Shown: positions 41,210 through 50,104, numbered from the stretch's first letter. The stretch: DNA of 64,000 nt from CAIQJJ01 sp964606085 (GCA_964606085.1 CAZSFD010000010.1:22466-86465), one strand, 5' to 3'. The notes: a model not told the origin generated them from the letters alone. Translations and numbers: made by a program.

Positions 41210-41401
41210 ATGTTGATTATCGCAGAACTCAAAAATGACAAAGGTGAAGTGGTTGGCATCATGACCGCCCAGCCCAAAGTCTTCAAAACCGGTTCGCGCG
41301 GCTTTTACACCAATGGCAAAGTCGAAATAGACGGCAAACGCTACCAAACCCAAATTCAACTCGTCGAGATCGGCAGCAAACAAGAAGCCGCCGCCGAATA
41401 A
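41210..41401 (+). CDS. Small conserved hypothetical protein
   Basis: A 63-aa protein. ATG 41210 is chosen because TTGGAGGATCAG precedes it. Four short beta-strands (LIIAELKND, VVGIMTAQPKVF, GFYTNGKVEID, YQTQIQLVEI) suggest a small all-beta protein, followed by an Ala/Glu-rich tail. It lies 13 bp upstream of prfB and is probably co-transcribed with it. Function unknown. Confidence 0.7.
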   Translation: MLIIAELKNDKGEVVGIMTAQPKVFKTGSRGFYTNGKVEIDGKRYQTQIQLVEIGSKQEAAAE

Positions 41402-41414
41402 GGAAACCGACCTC

Positions 41415-42501
41415 ATGCAAGACCTGATCGAACGTCTCCGCGCCAGCCAGGCGAAAATCCAGCACCTCCTGGTGCGTCTTTGACTACGCCAACAAAGAAA
41501 CCCTCCTGCACACCTTACAGACCCAGGCCGAAGTCCCCGGTTTTTGGGATGACCCGGCAGCCGCCCAACGCCTGATGAAACAAATCAACACGCTGCGCGA
41601 AGACGTGGAAGACTGGCAGCAGATCACCCAGCGCATTCACGACACGCTCGAACTGGCCGAAATGGACGACGAAGCGCTGCGGCCCGACCTGGCCGCCGAA
41701 ACCGACGCCATCGAAACCGAAACCATCCAGCGCGAAAAAACCGCCATGCTCTCTGGCCGGCACGACCGCAGCAACGCCCTGCTCGCCATCAACGCCGGCG
41801 CCGGCGGAGTAGATGCCCAGGATTGGGCGCAAATGCTGCAACGGATGTATTTGCGCTGGTGCGAAAATAGCGGCTTCAAGGCCGAAATCCTCGACTCGAC
41901 CGACGGCGAAGAAGCCGGCATCAAAAGCGTAACCATTTCGGTGGAAGGGCGCTTCGCTTACGGATACCTGCGCGCCGAAAAAGGCGTCCACCGCCTGGTG
42001 CGCCTCTCACCCTTCGACGCCGCCCACCGCCGCCATACATCCTTTGCCCTGGTGGAAGTGCTGCCCCAGGTAGAAGATGCCGCCGAAATTCAGATCAACC
42101 CCGACGACTTGCGCATTGATGTCTACCGCTCCTCCGGCGCCGGCGGCCAGAACGTACAGAAGAACTCCACAGCCGTGCGCCTGCTGCACATCCCCACCGG
42201 CATCATCGTCACCTGCCAGAACGAGCGCTCGCAACTACAAAACCGCGAAAACGCCATGCGCGTGCTGCGCGCCCGCCTGCTGGCCATCCAGGAAGCCGAA
42301 CGGGCCGAGGAATTGGCCGCCATCAAAGGCGACTTTCAGAAGATCGAATGGGGCAGCCAGATCCGCTCGTATGTGCTGCACCCCTACCAACTGGTCAAAG
42401 ATCACCGCACCGAGTTTGAAATGGGCAATGCCCAGGGCGTGCTGGATGGCAACCTGGATGGCTTCATCGAAGCCTATTTGCGCGACAATGTAGGAGCATA
42501 A
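41415..42501 (+). CDS. prfB: Peptide chain release factor 2 with programmed +1 frameshift
   Basis: Zero frame (41415-41480) encodes 22 residues and meets TGA at 41481-41483 within CTT-TGA-C, the canonical RF2 autoregulatory shift site. GGTG lies three nt before CTT, a weak stimulator that can pair with the anti-Shine-Dalgarno. Reading resumes in +1 at GAC 41482 and gives a 361-aa RF2. The stop-codon recognition motif SPF (RLSPFDAAHRR) and the catalytic GGQ (GAGGQNVQKNST) are intact. Low RF2 levels favour shifting at the UGA. It is followed eight nt later by the PAP2 gene. Confidence 0.96.
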
Positions 42502-42509
42502 TTTTCAAC

Positions 42510-43523
42510 ATGGAAGCAATCCTCGATTTCGGAATTCTGGTGACCTTGTGGGTGCAGGGCCTGGGCAACTGGCTGGCTGGCCCCATGACGGCGGTTTCGT
42601 TCCTCGGCACCGAGCAGTTTTTCCTGGTTTTGCTTCCACCCTTGTACTGGTGCATTGACCCCGTCCTGGGGATGCGCTTTGGTCTGGCGCTGGTCTTTAG
42701 CAGCTATACCAATGGCCTGTTCAAGCTGCTCTGGCGCGGCCCGCGGCCCTATTGGTATGATAGCCGCGTGATCGCGTACAGCGGCGAAACCAGCTTTGGC
42801 ATCCCCTCTGGGCATTCGCAAAATGCCGCCGTGGTGTGGGGGCTGTTTGCCGCCACGCTGCGGCGCAACTGGGCCTGGGGCGGCGCGGTCATCCTGACGG
42901 TGCTGATCGGCTTTTCACGCCTCTTCCTGGGCGTCCACTTCATTACCGATGTGCTGACCGGCTGGCTGCTTGGCGCGCTGCTGCTGTGGGCGCTGTTCAA
43001 ATTGGAAAAGCCCGCCGTGCAATGGATGAAAAGCCACCCCATCGGCCAACAAAAATTGGCGTTGACGCTCAATTCGGCGGCCATGCTGCTGGCAGGGTTT
43101 GTCATCCACTGGAGCCAGGGAGATTGGGCCATGCCTGCCGCATGGCAGGCGAACGCCCTGGCAGCCTTGCCCGATGGCGAGCCACTTGAACCGCGCAGCC
43201 TGTCCACGTTCATCTCGATGGCTGGCACCTTCCTGGGGATGACCCTGGCAGCCATCTGGCTGGAACGGCGCGGCGGTTACAGCGCTCACGGCAGCCCGGC
43301 GCAACAGGCGGCGCGCCTGGCAATTGGGCTGGTGGGCGTGCTCATTTTGTGGATGGGCCTGGGCGAAATCTTCCCGCGCGGTGAAGATGCGCTCGCCTAC
43401 GCGCTGCGCTATCTGCGCTACGGGCTGACCGGCGCCTGGGTGACGGGCATCGCCCCGTGGGTATTTCAACAACTCAAACTCGCCCAAACTCGTACAGAAG
43501 ATGCGGCCGTGAGCAACCCATGA
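42510..43523 (+). CDS. PAP2-superfamily membrane phosphatase
   Basis: A 337-aa protein with about eight membrane spans. The three catalytic motifs of the PAP2 family are present: KLLWRGPRP, IPSGHSQN and SRLFLGVHFITD. Likely dephosphorylates a lipid phosphate such as undecaprenyl pyrophosphate or phosphatidic acid at the outer face. It is eight nt after prfB, so may be in its transcript. The long C-terminal membrane region beyond the catalytic core is not part of the minimal family. Confidence 0.87.
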   Translation: MEAILDFGILVTLWVQGLGNWLAGPMTAVSFLGTEQFFLVLLPPLYWCIDPVLGMRFGLALVFSSYTNGLFKLLWRGPRPYWYDSRVIAYSGETSFGIPSGHSQNAAVVWGLFAATLRRNWAWGGAVILTVLIGFSRLFLGVHFITDVLTGWLLGALLLWALFKLEKPAVQWMKSHPIGQQKLALTLNSAAMLLAGFVIHWSQGDWAMPAAWQANALAALPDGEPLEPRSLSTFISMAGTFLGMTLAAIWLERRGGYSAHGSPAQQAARLAIGLVGVLILWMGLGEIFPRGEDALAYALRYLRYGLTGAWVTGIAPWVFQQLKLAQTRTEDAAVSNP

Positions 43524-43564
43524 AACTTTTAGGGGGCGGCCCGGTCTAACCAAAGGAGTGTCGC

Positions 43565-44212
43565 ATGACAAATCTGATTGCAATTGTTGAAAACTTCTGG
43601 GTGGCCCTGCAAACCGGCCATTTACCCCACCTGGGTATGTGGAATTATATCTTGTTGGTTTTTCTCGTCATTATCGAAGGGCCTATCGCCACCGTCCTGG
43701 CGGCGGCAGCCGCAGCGGCAGGGTATCTCAACATCAAAGTAGTGCTGGTCGTGGCTGGCTTCAGCAATCTGCTGGCCGACCTGCTGTGGTATTCGGTCGG
43801 GTACGCCGGGAAAATCGAGTGGGCGCTGCGCCTGGGGCGTCCGTTTGGCTTGCGCCGCCAGCATCTTTTCCAGGCCCAACAAGATTTCGCCGAACAAGCG
43901 CCGCGTTTATTGATCCTGGCTAAACTCACTTCAGCCTTCACCGTGCCGATGTTGATGGCCGCCGGGCTGGCAAAACTGTCTTTCCGCCGCTGGCTGCCTG
44001 GCTACATCGTGGCCGAAGCCGTTTGGACCGGGGCGCTGGTCGTGTTAGGCTATCACGCCACCGAAACCTTGACCAACCTCGACCGCAACATGGAAAGCGC
44101 CGGGCTGGCCTTGATGGCCGTATTCGTGATCGCCGCCATTCTGATCTACCGCCGCACACTGCAAAACCGGCAGGCAGCCGCCATCACGCCAACCACCGAC
44201 CCCGATGCCTGA
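43565..44212 (+). CDS. DedA-family (SNARE-associated) membrane protein
   Basis: A 215-aa protein with four to five hydrophobic segments. The opening LVFLVIIEGPIATVLAAAAAAAGYL, LLADLLWYSVGYAGK and the FTVPMLMAAGLAKLSFRRWLPG region are characteristic of DedA/VTT proteins, several of which flip undecaprenyl phosphate or other lipids. AAAGGAGTG supplies the ribosome-binding site. It lies between PAP2 and a glycosyltransferase, consistent with a cell-envelope lipid-carrier cluster. Confidence 0.85.
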   Translation: MTNLIAIVENFWVALQTGHLPHLGMWNYILLVFLVIIEGPIATVLAAAAAAAGYLNIKVVLVVAGFSNLLADLLWYSVGYAGKIEWALRLGRPFGLRRQHLFQAQQDFAEQAPRLLILAKLTSAFTVPMLMAAGLAKLSFRRWLPGYIVAEAVWTGALVVLGYHATETLTNLDRNMESAGLALMAVFVIAAILIYRRTLQNRQAAAITPTTDPDA

Positions 44213-44245
44213 TCCCATCCGTCACCCACAAAGGAAATCCTGAAT

Positions 44246-45487
44246 ATGCGGATTTTGATCGCCGGACAAACCTATACGCCCGCCCGCAACGGCCAGGCCG
44301 TCTTCACCACCAACCTGGCCGAAGGATTGGCCCGCCACGGCAACGAGGTGGTGATGCTTGGCCCTTCCAAAAGCCTGCAATGGCAAACGCACCAGCAAAA
44401 CGGGGTGCGCATCGAGGCCATTTCATCCATCAACCCCACGCATATCAACCCCAACGCCAACGCCAGCCTGCCGGGGATTGTCGAAATGGCGGCAGATAAA
44501 ATCATCCGCACCTTTCGCCCCGATATTATTCATATTCAAGACCACTACATGCTCAGCTACGCCGCCCTGCGAACCGGACGGCGTTACCGCATTCGGGTGG
44601 TTGGCACCAACCACTTCATGCCCGAAAATGTCACCCCCTATCTGCCGATCAAACTTCCGCAGAACTGGTATCCTGATCTGAATCGGCTCTTCTGGCAGTG
44701 GATGTTGCACACCTACAACCAGCTCGATTCCGTCACCGGCCCCTCACGCACCGCCGTGAAGATCATGGTTCAAAACGGCCTGAGCGTTCCGGCGCAGCCG
44801 ATTTCGTGCGGCGTGGACTTACAACGCTTCCATCCCATTCCTGGCCTCGACCGCGCCGCCATCCTTCAGCAATATCCCCTCGACCCGCATAAGACCACCT
44901 TCCTCTATGTCGGACGGATTGACAACGAGAAGCGCCTCGACCTGGTCTTGCGCGCCTTTGCCGAACTGCGCCGCGACGACATCCAACTGGCCCTGGCCGG
45001 GCGCGGCTCAGTGCTGCCAGAATTGATTTCCCTGGCGAACACACTGCACATCAACCACCAGGTGCATTTCCTCGGCTACGTGGCCGATGCCGACCTGCCC
45101 CTGCTGCTCAACAGCGCCGATGTCTTCGTGATGCCCAGCGAAGCCGAGCTGCTCAGCATTGCCTCGCTCGAAGCAATGGCCTGCGGCCTGCCGATGCTGC
45201 TGGCACGCGCACAGGCATTGCCCGAATTAGTCACCGAAGGCTTCAATGGCTATCTCTTTGAACCCGGCAGCCAGAGCGATTTGATGCAAAAATTGACCAT
45301 CCTGGCCGATCATCCCGAACGGCTGGCCCGCCTGGGCGCTGGCAGCCTGAAAAAAGTGGCCCCCCACAGCCTGCAAAACACCATTCATTCTTACGAAAAC
45401 CTGTACGAACACGTTTTAGCCAGTTCGGCTGTGCAACCGCGTTTTCGCCACGCCATGCCGCTGCGCTGGCTGTTCAAACGGCAATAA
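44246..45487 (+). CDS. Glycosyltransferase family 4
   Basis: A 413-aa GT-B enzyme. The N-terminal Rossmann start MRILIAGQTYTPARNGQAVF, the DIIHIQDHYMLSYAAL strand, FLYVGRIDNEKRLDLVLRAF and the EX7E motif EAELLSIASLEAMACG are typical of retaining GT4 (GDP-mannose/UDP-glucose transferases). Probably glycolipid synthesis at the membrane. AAAGGAAATCC upstream. It overlaps the convergent mnmA gene by 14 bp at the 3' end, so there is no room for a conventional terminator. Confidence 0.92.
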   Translation: MRILIAGQTYTPARNGQAVFTTNLAEGLARHGNEVVMLGPSKSLQWQTHQQNGVRIEAISSINPTHINPNANASLPGIVEMAADKIIRTFRPDIIHIQDHYMLSYAALRTGRRYRIRVVGTNHFMPENVTPYLPIKLPQNWYPDLNRLFWQWMLHTYNQLDSVTGPSRTAVKIMVQNGLSVPAQPISCGVDLQRFHPIPGLDRAAILQQYPLDPHKTTFLYVGRIDNEKRLDLVLRAFAELRRDDIQLALAGRGSVLPELISLANTLHINHQVHFLGYVADADLPLLLNSADVFVMPSEAELLSIASLEAMACGLPMLLARAQALPELVTEGFNGYLFEPGSQSDLMQKLTILADHPERLARLGAGSLKKVAPHSLQNTIHSYENLYEHVLASSAVQPRFRHAMPLRWLFKRQ

Positions 45488-46535
45488 GGCCCCCACCCAG
45501 GCACACATCCCCTTCATAGAAAACGACCGCCTGACCCGGCGTAATATCCCGCAACGGCTGATCGAAAGCCACACGCACACGCCCCTCATCCAGGGGCGTG
45601 ATGATTCCCGGCGTTTCGATGGCCTTGTAGCGAATTTTGACGCTGGCCCGCAAAGGCATGGCGGGCGCTTCGCCGCTGACCCACTGCACCTGCACCGCCG
45701 TCAACGCCTGCCCGCCCAGTTCGGCGGCTTCACCAACGATCAGCGCATTGCGGGCGAGGTCTTTTTCCAGAACGTATAACGGCACCGGCGAAGCCACGTT
45801 CAGGCCCTTGCGCTGGCCGATGGTATAGAACGCCAGGCCGCCATGCTCACCCACCGGCTGCCCGGCGCGTGTCAGAATGGGACCGGGCGTTTGCACCTGT
45901 GGCGCGTGGCGCAGCAAGAACTGGCGGTAATCGCCATCGCCGAGGAAGCATAAATCCTGGCTGTCAGAGCGTTCGGCCACGGGCAGGTCGAAGTCGCGGG
46001 CCAGTTGGCGCACCTGGGGCTTGATGTATTCGCCGAGGGGGAATAACGCGTGGCGCAGCTTCTCCTGCGTCAGCACGCTCAACACGTAGGATTGATCCTT
46101 CTTCTCGTCTAGCCCCTTCAACAACTGAATTTTGCCCTCCACGGTGCGCAGCCGGGCGTAGTGGCCGGTTGCCAGGTAATCGGCGCCGAGGGCGAGGGCG
46201 TGCTTGAGCAGAAATTCCCAGCGGATGTGCCGGTTGCACGCCAGGCAGGGGTTAGGCGTCTCGCCGCGAATGTAACCCTCCAAAAAGTATTCGACCACCG
46301 TGTCGCGAAAAATCTGCTGGGCATCCACCGCATAGAAGGGGATGGATAACCTGGCCGCCACACGCCGCGCCAACGCCATGGCATCGGGCGTACAGCAGCG
46401 GTTGGCGGTCTCGCTGCCGGGTTCACTCCACAGGCGCATCATCATGCCGATCACCGTGTAGCCCTGCTGTTGCAGCAGCGCCGCGGCAACCGAGCTATCT
46501 ACCCCGCCCGACATGGCAACGACAACCCGCGGCAT
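45474..46535 (-). CDS. mnmA: tRNA-specific 2-thiouridylase MnmA
   Basis: A 353-aa enzyme that thiolates U34 of tRNA-Lys/Glu/Gln. The PP-loop SGGVDSSVAA lies near the N-terminus; catalytic cysteines are in ETPNPCLACN and later DLCFLGDGDY; the substrate-binding signature ATGHYAR and the C-terminal beta-barrel (KIRYKAIETPG, GQAVVFYEGDVCLGGG) are complete. It needs activated sulfur, and a cysteine desulfurase gene lies four genes upstream in the same operon. It starts three nt after the DuOB-like gene. Confidence 0.96.
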   Translation of the reverse strand: MPRVVVAMSGGVDSSVAAALLQQQGYTVIGMMMRLWSEPGSETANRCCTPDAMALARRVAARLSIPFYAVDAQQIFRDTVVEYFLEGYIRGETPNPCLACNRHIRWEFLLKHALALGADYLATGHYARLRTVEGKIQLLKGLDEKKDQSYVLSVLTQEKLRHALFPLGEYIKPQVRQLARDFDLPVAERSDSQDLCFLGDGDYRQFLLRHAPQVQTPGPILTRAGQPVGEHGGLAFYTIGQRKGLNVASPVPLYVLEKDLARNALIVGEAAELGGQALTAVQVQWVSGEAPAMPLRASVKIRYKAIETPGIITPLDEGRVRVAFDQPLRDITPGQAVVFYEGDVCLGGGLIAV

Positions 46536-46537
46536 GA

Positions 46538-47278
46538 TCAGCGCCCATCCTGCCGAAAATCGGCAAAGGTCTTGCCTTCCAGGTAGTCGGGGAAGGTGTA
46601 AACGGCATTCAGTTGCAGATAGCAGCGGTCGGGAAACTTCTTCCAGCCGCGCGCCAGGCCCACTCGCAGGTAAACCTGTCGGGTGGTGAGCAACGCCGTC
46701 ATCGTTTGGGCCACCTCCGCTGGCGTTGCGCCTTGCCCCCGCAAATGAGCGCGATAAGTTTGCCAGGTGAAATCGGTGATTTTCAAGCGATAGGATGCGC
46801 CCGCCGCATCGCTGAATAACAGGCGATAATCCCAATTGCCCAATTCGCCCGCTTCGTAGGCCACCTTTTCGATGGCTTTCGGCTGGATCGTGCCAAGTGA
46901 ACGCGGGCCAGCGCAATCCATGACGTAATAGCCAAAGTCAGCAGCAATCGGCTGCTCGAAAATGGCCGCCACATGCGCAAAGAGCGACCACGCCAGCACT
47001 TCCTGGCGGCTTTGCACCGTGCGGGCAAATTGCACGCTGGTCAGGTCGAAGGTCCAATCTTCGGTATGCGGCGGCTGCGGGTTGGGCAGCAGAAAGACCA
47101 GCGAAACCAGCGCAAACGGGTAGATGACCGGCAACCCATCTGGGCCACACAGCGCCGCTTCAGGAATGCCGCCCGGCACAACAGGCCGGGAAGCCTGGCG
47201 TTGACCGTCGTAACCGGCGATACACACCCGCCCACCATACATGCGTGTCAGATCGGTGATGACGATTTTCGTTTTCAT
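46538..47278 (-). CDS. DuOB-like (dual OB fold) protein
   Basis: A 246-aa protein starting at ATG 47278 (MKTKIVITDLTRMYGGRVCIAGYD). The start-region pattern and the middle SLGTIQPKAIEKVAYEAGELGNWDYRLLFSDAAGASYRLKI... region recall the dual OB-fold (DuOB) proteins found beside DUF488 genes; this is recognition from memory, not certain. Two beta-barrel-like halves are plausible, separated near residue 130. It overlaps the DUF488 gene by ATGA. Predicted nucleic-acid binding. Confidence 0.5.
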   Translation of the reverse strand: MKTKIVITDLTRMYGGRVCIAGYDGQRQASRPVVPGGIPEAALCGPDGLPVIYPFALVSLVFLLPNPQPPHTEDWTFDLTSVQFARTVQSRQEVLAWSLFAHVAAIFEQPIAADFGYYVMDCAGPRSLGTIQPKAIEKVAYEAGELGNWDYRLLFSDAAGASYRLKITDFTWQTYRAHLRGQGATPAEVAQTMTALLTTRQVYLRVGLARGWKKFPDRCYLQLNAVYTFPDYLEGKTFADFRQDGR

Positions 47279-47709
47279 AGGTGAACGATGGCGACCTCCG
47301 GCCAATGACGGGCCAGGCGTTCGGCCACCAAGCGGCGGTGACACTGCGCGGCGGTCGGTTCGCTGCACAGCAGGCAGGCATCCACGAATTGGGCAGCATC
47401 CAGGCTGGCCGGGATATTACGCGCATCCAGCAATGCCTCGAAGCGTTCGACATAGTGCCGCCAGTTTTTGTCGTCGCGGTAGGCGCTCAAAATTTCTTGG
47501 GTGGGGGCAAGGTCGGGCAGCCAGGCGTAGTCGCAGCCATCGGCCAGGTGACGCAGAAAATAGGGCAGGTCAGCTTGTTTGGTAAAACCAGCCAACTGCC
47601 CATCGGGGTTGAGGCGAATATCTATCAGGCGTTTAACGCCCGGCTGCCGCAGCAAGCGAAAGAAGGTTTCGGCGCGCTTTTGGGTGAATCCAATGGTGTA
47701 GAGGTTCAT
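47275..47709 (-). CDS. DUF488 family protein (first paralogue from the 3' side)
   Basis: A 144-aa protein. The N-terminus MNLYTIGFTQKRAETFFRLL and the C-terminal CLLCSEPTAAQCHRRLVAERL carry the DUF488 hallmarks, with a C-S-E-x4-C-H-R motif. The family has no proven activity. It forms a tandem pair with the gene at 47728 (18-bp gap), from which it differs greatly in sequence. ATGA overlap with the DuOB-like gene. Confidence 0.85.
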   Translation of the reverse strand: MNLYTIGFTQKRAETFFRLLRQPGVKRLIDIRLNPDGQLAGFTKQADLPYFLRHLADGCDYAWLPDLAPTQEILSAYRDDKNWRHYVERFEALLDARNIPASLDAAQFVDACLLCSEPTAAQCHRRLVAERLARHWPEVAIVHL

Positions 47710-47727
47710 GGTTGTGCAAGAGATGAC

Positions 47728-48276
47728 TCAAAACAGGGTGGGCTGAACCGCCTTCGGGCGTTCAACGGTCACATGCAGCGAACGGGCATTAAAGACCGCG
47801 CCATCACCGCGAATGTGTTGGATTTCAAGCTCGGGGTAGTGTTGCATCAGATATTTGGCGATCAGGTGGTGGCGGTGGCATTCGGCGGGGTTTTCTTCGC
47901 TGCACATCACCGCCGTCAACTGCGCTTCGGCCAATTGCAGCAGGCGGGTGATGCCCTTGCGAAACCAATCCCGTTCCATCACAGCGGGGTAATCCACCTC
48001 GTGCAGAAAATCCACTTCGTCGCCTTCGGCAGGCAGGGCGCGGCTTTTGTAGCAGGTGGGGTCCGTGGGACGCCCGCCCAGCCATTTGCCGGCGAAGGCG
48101 TATGTGATGTCATAGAGGGGCAGGGAATGTTCGAGGCTGGGTTTGTTGAATTGGGGGTTGAACTTGCTATATGGGGCAGTGCGCACGTCCACCAACTGCG
48201 TGATGTCGTTATCCATCAGCAGTTGCACCAGTTTTTCGAGGGCGTGATTGCCGTGACCGATGGTGTAGAGCTTCAT
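47728..48276 (-). CDS. DUF488 family protein with clamp-motif-like C-terminus
   Basis: A 182-aa protein starting at ATG 48276, which overlaps the cysteine desulfurase stop as ATGA. The N-terminus MKLYTIGHGNHALEKLVQLL and the central YDITYAFAGKWLGGRP are DUF488 hallmarks; the C-S-E-x5-C-H-R motif is in MCSEENPAECHRHHL. It ends with QPTLF at the very C-terminus, which resembles beta-clamp-binding pentapeptides (QLxLF). Function unknown; the conserved Cys pair could carry sulfur or metal. Confidence 0.87.
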   Translation of the reverse strand: MKLYTIGHGNHALEKLVQLLMDNDITQLVDVRTAPYSKFNPQFNKPSLEHSLPLYDITYAFAGKWLGGRPTDPTCYKSRALPAEGDEVDFLHEVDYPAVMERDWFRKGITRLLQLAEAQLTAVMCSEENPAECHRHHLIAKYLMQHYPELEIQHIRGDGAVFNARSLHVTVERPKAVQPTLF

Positions 48277-49421
48277 AAGCGGCGGCACCTTTCCACCAGG
48301 CCCGGCAGAACAGACAAGAAGGCATCTACCTCGGCGGGGGTGGTGGGGGTTCCCAGGGTGACGCGCAGCGAGCCGAGGGCCAACTGCGGCGAGAGGCCGA
48401 GCGCCAACAGCACGCCCGACGGCCTGGGGTCGCCGCTCTTGCAGGCCGACCCCGACGAACAGGCGAAGCCTTCGACATCGAGCAGGCGCAGCAGGGTGTT
48501 GCCATCTACCCCCTCGAAGACGAAGCTGGCATGGTTGGGCAGGCGATGTTCCGGCGAGCCAGTTAACCGGGCAGCAGGGATTGTTTCTAGCACCTGGCCG
48601 ATCAGGTGGTTGCGCAGCGGGAGGACATGGGCCGTGCGCGGCGTGCGCTCGGCATCGGCCAGATGCAGCGCCTCGGCCAGGCCGACGAGGTAGGGGACGT
48701 TGTGCGTCCCGGCGCGCAGGCCGCCTTCCTGGCTGCCGCCCGTTTGCATAGCGAAGAGGGGCGTGCCTTTGCGCACATACAGCGCGCCCACGCCCTTTGG
48801 CCCGTAGAATTTGTGCGCACCGAGGGCCAGCAAATCCACCTGGAGGGCGTCCACGTCTACGGGCAGCCAGGCGGCAGCCTGCACGGCGTCGGTGTGGAAG
48901 GGGACGCCCGCCGCCCGGCAGATGCCGCCGAGCGCGGCGATGGGGTTGACCGTGCCGATCTCGTTGTTGGCGTACATCACCGAAACCAGCGCCGTATCCG
49001 GTCGGATGCGCTCGGCCACGGCCTGCGGAGAGACCCGGCCCTGGGCATCGAGCGGGATGATTTCGAGGTTGAAACCGAACACGGCTTGCAGTTGTTCGGC
49101 GGTGTGCAGCACGGCATGATGCTCCCCGGCGGCGATCAAGAGGTGGTTGGCGTGGCGTTTTTGGCGTTGGGCCAGGGCCACGCCGCGCAGGGCCAGGTTG
49201 TCGCTTTCTGAGCCGCAGGAGGTGAAGATCACTTCAGCGGGTGCGCAGCCCAGCACATCGGCCACATGCTCGCGGGCCTGTTCCACGGCGGCTTCGGCCT
49301 GCTGCCCGAAGGTGTGCGTGGACGATGGGTTGCCAAACGCCTGGCCGAAATAGGGCAGCATGGCTTCCAGTACGCGCCGGTCAACGGGCGTGGTGGCAGC
49401 ATAGTCAAGATAGGTGGGCAT
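48273..49421 (-). CDS. iscS: Cysteine desulfurase (NifS/IscS family)
   Basis: A 382-aa PLP enzyme that extracts sulfur from cysteine as persulfide. Starts MPTYLDYAATTPVD. The PLP Lys is in GAHKFYGPKG, a cofactor-contacting His in GEHHAV, and the catalytic Cys in ACSSGSACKSG with a loop of normal length. It overlaps the Uma2 stop by one base (TGATG) and the DUF488 start by ATGA. With mnmA four genes downstream, it is the likely sulfur donor for tRNA thiolation. Confidence 0.94.
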   Translation of the reverse strand: MPTYLDYAATTPVDRRVLEAMLPYFGQAFGNPSSTHTFGQQAEAAVEQAREHVADVLGCAPAEVIFTSCGSESDNLALRGVALAQRQKRHANHLLIAAGEHHAVLHTAEQLQAVFGFNLEIIPLDAQGRVSPQAVAERIRPDTALVSVMYANNEIGTVNPIAALGGICRAAGVPFHTDAVQAAAWLPVDVDALQVDLLALGAHKFYGPKGVGALYVRKGTPLFAMQTGGSQEGGLRAGTHNVPYLVGLAEALHLADAERTPRTAHVLPLRNHLIGQVLETIPAARLTGSPEHRLPNHASFVFEGVDGNTLLRLLDVEGFACSSGSACKSGDPRPSGVLLALGLSPQLALGSLRVTLGTPTTPAEVDAFLSVLPGLVERCRRL

Positions 49422-50026
49422 CAGTCCTCCTCGAACAGTTCTGCCAGGGGCAGGGCAAAGCCAGCCAGCGCGCCTTCGCCTGGCAGGGTATCGCCCATTT
49501 TCAGTTCGGTCAATTCAACCGGTGAGCGAAAAATCAGCACTTTTTGGTCTTCGGGTTCCACCACCCACACCCGCTCGACGCCAATCGAAAAATACTCTTC
49601 AATTTTGCGGCGCACCTCGCTCCAGCGATCATCGGGCGACATCACCTCGACCACCAGTTCGGGGGCAACCGTCAGAAAACCCGGCGGGATGCGCGCCGCC
49701 CGCTGGCGCGAAATAAACGCCACATCGGCTCCGCGCACCCGGTCGGGGTTGCGCTGGGTATAGATGCCCACTTCGCCGCCCAACACACGGCCCAATTGAT
49801 GTGCTTTCACAAAAGTTTTCAACGCGGCCCCCAATGTGATCTCGATTTCACCATGACTTCCACCGGTTGGAGACATCATCACAATCCTCCCATCTATTAA
49901 TTCACAACGGCCAATATCGCCCAGGGCAAGCAGTTCTTCGCCAGTGATGGGCGCTTCTGGTTGGCGCGGCAAGTTTTCGGCCTCAACCAGGATAGTTTCT
50001 TGAAGTGACGTGTAGGCTACAGCCAT
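49421..50026 (-). CDS. Uma2-family (DUF820) putative endonuclease
   Basis: A 201-aa protein of the PD-(D/E)xK superfamily. Motifs: CELIDGRIVMMSPTGGSHGEI, then RGADVAFISR (Asp), ELVVEVMSPDDRW (Glu) and RRKIEEYFSIGVERVWVVEP. Uma2 proteins are abundant in Cyanobacteria and Chloroflexota and have no agreed role. Here it is the first gene of the six-gene operon, directly behind the TATAAT promoter, and shares TGATG with the cysteine desulfurase. Confidence 0.9.
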   Translation of the reverse strand: MAVAYTSLQETILVEAENLPRQPEAPITGEELLALGDIGRCELIDGRIVMMSPTGGSHGEIEITLGAALKTFVKAHQLGRVLGGEVGIYTQRNPDRVRGADVAFISRQRAARIPPGFLTVAPELVVEVMSPDDRWSEVRRKIEEYFSIGVERVWVVEPEDQKVLIFRSPVELTELKMGDTLPGEGALAGFALPLAELFEED

Positions 50027-50051
50027 AATCGGACTCCTTTGGTAGGCTTCG

Positions 50052-50057
50052 ATTATA
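50052..50057 (-). promoter_or_regulatory. -10 box of the Uma2-iscS-DUF488-mnmA operon
   Basis: TATAAT on the minus strand, about 25 nt before ATG 50026, followed by an AAAGGAG ribosome-binding site. This is a conventional leader, unlike the leaderless genes nearby. Confidence 0.6.
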
Positions 50058-50098
50058 CCCCGCCGCCAACTTCTCCTGCCGACGCCCCCCGCCCTTGA

Positions 50099-50104
50099 TA
50101 TAAT
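50099..50104 (+). promoter_or_regulatory. Extended -10 box of the gene at 50113 (leaderless arrangement)
   Basis: TGATATAAT (extended -10) is followed by only eight nt before the GTG start. No Shine-Dalgarno sequence. Confidence 0.6.

Noticed and set aside
39863..41416. A 517-codon minus-strand frame
   Set aside because: Mirror of the ABC exporter, whose Walker and signature motifs are all on plus.
45474..46916. Longer MnmA with an N-terminal extension to 46916
   Set aside because: The family begins at the PP-loop (MPRVVVAMSGGVDSS, ATG 46535); the upstream residues are out-of-frame translation of the DuOB-like gene.
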